Program-made: the position numbers and the translations under genes
Notes under the pieces: generated by a model
The model's input: only the letters and a program-made list of their open reading frames with translations
Databases searched by the model: none
What the model was told of the DNA's origin: nothing
Shown here: piece after piece, positions 61,485 through 64,000 of the stretch
How positions within the stretch are numbered: position 1 is the stretch's first letter
Layout of the letters: each line of letters starts with the position of its first letter
DNA from: Anaerolineae bacterium
Lineage (GTDB): Bacteria > Chloroflexota > Anaerolineae > Aggregatilineales > Phototrophicaceae
NCBI GenBank assembly: GCA_022843385.1
Contig: JALHNT010000031.1
Coordinates: forward strand, 28,890-92,889
Direction: 5' to 3'
DNA length: 64,000 nucleotides

Positions 61485-62483
61485 ATGTTCAGTAGATTAT
61501 TGCCAAAGCTGCAAATCGTTGTTGCCCTTCTCGTCATATTGGTGATTGTTGCTCAACCAGCCGCCGCCCAGGAAGTAACCGGAAAGTTCTACTTTGTCCA
61601 GAATACGGCCTGGCATCCGGTGCACCAGCTCACCCAGTTAAGTTTCCTGCTTGGATGTGAACAACGCGGCTTGGACTGTGCTCTGGCAACGACCGATGAG
61701 ACATCATTAGAAGCGCTGATTGCGATTGCTGAGCAAACGGTTGATCGAGAAGACATCAAGGGTATGGCGGTCTGGTGTTGCGGCCTGCCTCAACTGAAAC
61801 CAGCAGTTGAGAAAGCACAGGCAAAGGGGATTCCGGTCGTCATGCTTCATGGCCCGGTGCCGCGCGGCGAGTTCCCGGACAACATGGTCGTTATCGCTGC
61901 TGATACAACCAAGTACCCGATTCCGGTGGCGAGGACGATGTGCGAAGCGCTGCAAGGGCAAACCGGTACGGTAGCCATTACCCAAAACAACTTTAACCCC
62001 ACCGAAGATGCGGTCGCGAAAGCCTTCACCGAAGGTATGCAGAAGTATTGCCCGCAGCTCAAAGTTCTAGCCCCGCAGCTCGAAGGGCCAGAGCCAACTC
62101 AGGCTATTGCAGCAGCAGTTGCCATCATGCAAGCCAACCCTGATATCATTGCCGCTTTGTCGACCACGGGTGGTGGTCCAACCACCTGGGCTGGTGCTCA
62201 GAAGGAAACTGGCAAGAGCATCCTCGCTGTCGGCATGGACTATACGCGCGTCAACCTCGATCTGGTGAAATCCGGCCAGATTTTTGGCATTGTCGCACAA
62301 CCCTTGTTCACCGAGTGTAAAGAGGCTGCCATTGTATTGTACCGGTTGGCTAATGGAGAGACTGATAAAGTCCCTTACTGGACGGAACTTGAGGCACCTT
62401 TGGTGACCATTAACGACCTTGAACCCTATTACGAAATACTCGACGGTTTCGAACCACAGATGCGGCCGACACCCGGATCATAA
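61485..62483 (+). CDS. CUT2-type sugar-binding protein
   Basis: 332 residues from ATG 61485, AAAGGAG 7 bases upstream (TTG 61482 also in frame). Signal peptide with likely cleavage after PAAAQ; the mature protein is a periplasmic-binding fold of family 4: GIPVVMLHGPVPRGEF, VVIAADTTKYPIPVARTMCEAL and MQANPDIIAALSTTGGG. It delivers a sugar or related carbohydrate to the permease. Five or so cysteines are unusual for the family. Confidence 0.9.
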   Translation: MFSRLLPKLQIVVALLVILVIVAQPAAAQEVTGKFYFVQNTAWHPVHQLTQLSFLLGCEQRGLDCALATTDETSLEALIAIAEQTVDREDIKGMAVWCCGLPQLKPAVEKAQAKGIPVVMLHGPVPRGEFPDNMVVIAADTTKYPIPVARTMCEALQGQTGTVAITQNNFNPTEDAVAKAFTEGMQKYCPQLKVLAPQLEGPEPTQAIAAAVAIMQANPDIIAALSTTGGGPTTWAGAQKETGKSILAVGMDYTRVNLDLVKSGQIFGIVAQPLFTECKEAAIVLYRLANGETDKVPYWTELEAPLVTINDLEPYYEILDGFEPQMRPTPGS

Positions 62484-62507
62484 CCATTAGCGCTCGCTAA
62501 GCCGAGC

Positions 62508-62542
62508 TTGCTCCTCCGTCATGACAATGGGCGGGGGAGCAA
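62508..62542 (+). terminator. Intercistronic hairpin after the binding protein
   Basis: TTGCTCCTCCG and CGGGGGAGCAA pair over 11 bp with one G-U; no T-run follows. It probably limits read-through into the ATPase gene, as in the CUT1 locus at 16 kb. Confidence 0.55.
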
Positions 62543-62667
62543 TACCTGTCTGATCTGGACTAATGAGGTTGCCGAAAACAAAACGAGAGGATTGTTGGGG
62601 TGCGCCCCTATGGCAGATCATCTCATTTTGAAATCATATTTCTATAAGATTGAAGGAAGCCGATCCC

Positions 62668-63474
62668 ATGACCGATGCGTTGAACAGGCAACAACATCCT
62701 TCAAGCACCCATTCCGTTGCGCCCATTCTGGAAGCCAGAGGCATCTCGAAAGCCTTCGGGCATGTTCAGGCGCTGGATCAGGTTGATTTTGAACTTTACC
62801 CCGCCGAAGTTGTCGCTTTGATTGGCGACAATGGCGCGGGCAAGTCGACTCTGGTCAAGATACTGTCCGGAGTCTATCGCAAGGACGCAGGTCAGATTCT
62901 GGTCGAAGGTAAACCGGTCGAGTTCCATGGTCCAGTAGATGCTCAGCGCCTGGGGGGTATCTCAACCGTCTATCAGGACCTCGCCCTGGTAAATGTGCGG
63001 GATGTCGGCTCGAACATCTACCTCAACATTGAACCGACGTGGTTCGGCATCTTCATTAACTTCAAGAAGCTTTACGCCGATGCCGAAGAAATACTGCGCC
63101 GTCTCAAAATTGATCTTCCATCAGTACGGGTCAATGTTGGCGAACTATCCGGTGGTCAGCGTCAGGCAGTTGCCATTTCGCGCGCACTGGCTCGCGGACG
63201 TCGCATTTTCCTGCTGGATGAACCCACTGCTGCGCTAGGAGTAGAGCAACAGGACAAGGTCAATCAACTGATTGCTGATCTAAAGGATCACGGCAACACG
63301 GTAGTGGTGATTAGCCACAATCTGGAACATGTCTTTAAAGTCGCTGACCGGTTGATTGTATTTCGGCGCGGACGACGGGTTGGCACACGCCTCAAGACGC
63401 AAACGAATAAAGAGGAAATTGTTGGCCTTATCACTGGCGCACTCAAGGGTGACGCGACTGAACCCACTGCGTAG
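62668..63474 (+). CDS. CUT2-type ABC transporter ATP-binding protein (single domain)
   Basis: 268 residues from ATG 62668, GAAGGAAG upstream. Walker A GDNGAGKST (53-61), Q-loop VYQDLAL, signature LSGGQRQ, Walker B IFLLDEP and the switch His in ISHN are complete. Most ribose-type ATPases are double-domain; this one has a single domain, like the fructose-type FrcA. It energises the permease at 60372. Adjacent lipoprotein follows after 22 bases. Confidence 0.9.
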   Translation: MTDALNRQQHPSSTHSVAPILEARGISKAFGHVQALDQVDFELYPAEVVALIGDNGAGKSTLVKILSGVYRKDAGQILVEGKPVEFHGPVDAQRLGGISTVYQDLALVNVRDVGSNIYLNIEPTWFGIFINFKKLYADAEEILRRLKIDLPSVRVNVGELSGGQRQAVAISRALARGRRIFLLDEPTAALGVEQQDKVNQLIADLKDHGNTVVVISHNLEHVFKVADRLIVFRRGRRVGTRLKTQTNKEEIVGLITGALKGDATEPTA

Positions 63475-63496
63475 GGTTGATGGCCGGGGAGATCCG

Positions 63497-63898
63497 ATGT
63501 CCGCTAAGAGATTTTTGACAAGACTATGGAATTCTTTTTCGAGCGCGTGTGCTCAACGACGGTTGTTGTTTATTCTTTCCCCACTCTTCATTACTCTACT
63601 GGCCTGTTCAGCTCAATCGGGAACACCTTTGCGAGAAGCCATCATTGGCAAATGGATCAATGCCCAGGATTTCACCATTGAATTCTATGCGGATGGTACG
63701 GGCTTTATTCCGGGAACTGAGGGGCAGATGCCGATACCAGCGGCGGATTTCAACTATGTCGTGACTGATGAGAGTCATATCCGCATCATGTTTGGTGATT
63801 TGAGCGATGCGATTGTGGCAATCAAGATCGATGGCGACCAGATGACATGGCAAAACGCCGATGCTTCAGTCACTTTTGTCTATACCAGGGTCAAATGA
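63497..63898 (+). CDS. Small lipoprotein, unknown function
   Basis: 133 residues from ATG 63497 with GGGGAG upstream. The N-terminal basic stretch and hydrophobic core end in LLAC with lipidated Cys37. The mature domain (IGKWINAQDFTIEFYADGTGFIPG, then MTWQNADASVTFVYTRV) is strand-rich and resembles the small barrel lipoproteins in the lipocalin-like class. It is last in the importer cluster and could be tied to it or be an independent gene. No close family recognised. Confidence 0.7.
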   Translation: MSAKRFLTRLWNSFSSACAQRRLLFILSPLFITLLACSAQSGTPLREAIIGKWINAQDFTIEFYADGTGFIPGTEGQMPIPAADFNYVVTDESHIRIMFGDLSDAIVAIKIDGDQMTWQNADASVTFVYTRVK

Positions 63899-63959
63899 GA
63901 TGAGAGAAATCTATCACTCGCAGAATATCGATTAGGGTGCAATCAGGTAGCAGAACACT

Positions 63960-64000
63960 ATGGTCAAGAACTCCGACCAACTCGCAGGCAAACTGATACT
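63960..64000 (+). CDS. Start of next gene (cut by window edge)
   Basis: ATG 63960 opens a frame of 13 full codons to the edge (MVKNSDQLAGKLI). AGGT lies about 10 bases upstream, a weak ribosome site. Too short to identify. Confidence 0.35.
   Translation, partial: MVKNSDQLAGKLI

Overview
The window looks like chromosomal DNA of a free-living bacterium, most probably a Chloroflexota member of the Anaerolineae type. That placement is an inference from protein style: multi-GAF histidine kinases, Pro/Thr-rich linkers, VIT-VWA and YfhO-like proteins, and several ABC sugar importers. No rRNA, tRNA, CRISPR array or intact insertion sequence was seen. Most of it is dense and GC-rich. One stretch (about 8.6-10.1 kb) is visibly AT-richer, gene-poor and full of simple repeats.

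Layout. 1-8.5 kb (mostly minus strand): a truncated multi-GAF hybrid kinase, a YfhO-like membrane protein, an FGE-fold protein without the catalytic cysteines, a propeller-like protein, a single-domain response regulator and a DinB protein. 8.6-10.1 kb: AT-rich island with three small ORFs and short tandem repeats. 10.1-14.5 kb: an FAD monooxygenase divergent from a padR-ABC ATPase operon, with a repeated operator-like motif on both promoters, then a TIR protein and acpS. 14.7-20.4 kb: a CUT1 sugar importer, an SDR and a cyclophilin lipoprotein.

20.5-38.2 kb is the most striking part. Six consecutive same-strand genes, most overlapping by 4 bp or nearly touching, encode GAF-rich proteins. Five have no recognisable output domain. 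The sixth is a 2703-residue hybrid histidine kinase with about nine or ten GAF-like domains, one PAS and two receivers. Right after its terminator is a threonine-synthase-like enzyme fused to a receiver domain. A LysM protein follows, and its leader can form competing RNA folds with two perfect anti-Shine-Dalgarno copies.

41-53 kb holds housekeeping and accessory genes: sbcC-like, slyD-like, a cNMP-binding protein, cobO-like, TPR, maf, rdgB-like, a saccharopine-dehydrogenase-like protein, a radical SAM protein, a VOC protein and a MntA/HepT pair. 53-59 kb: a VIT-VWA protein, then a LysR-controlled sulfur locus (two rhodaneses, TSUP permease, DUF302, FmdB zinc ribbon). 59-64 kb: an aldose-epimerase-like protein divergent from a CUT2 sugar importer whose promoter carries a 14-bp palindromic operator.

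Functions are assigned from motifs read by eye; no database search was run.
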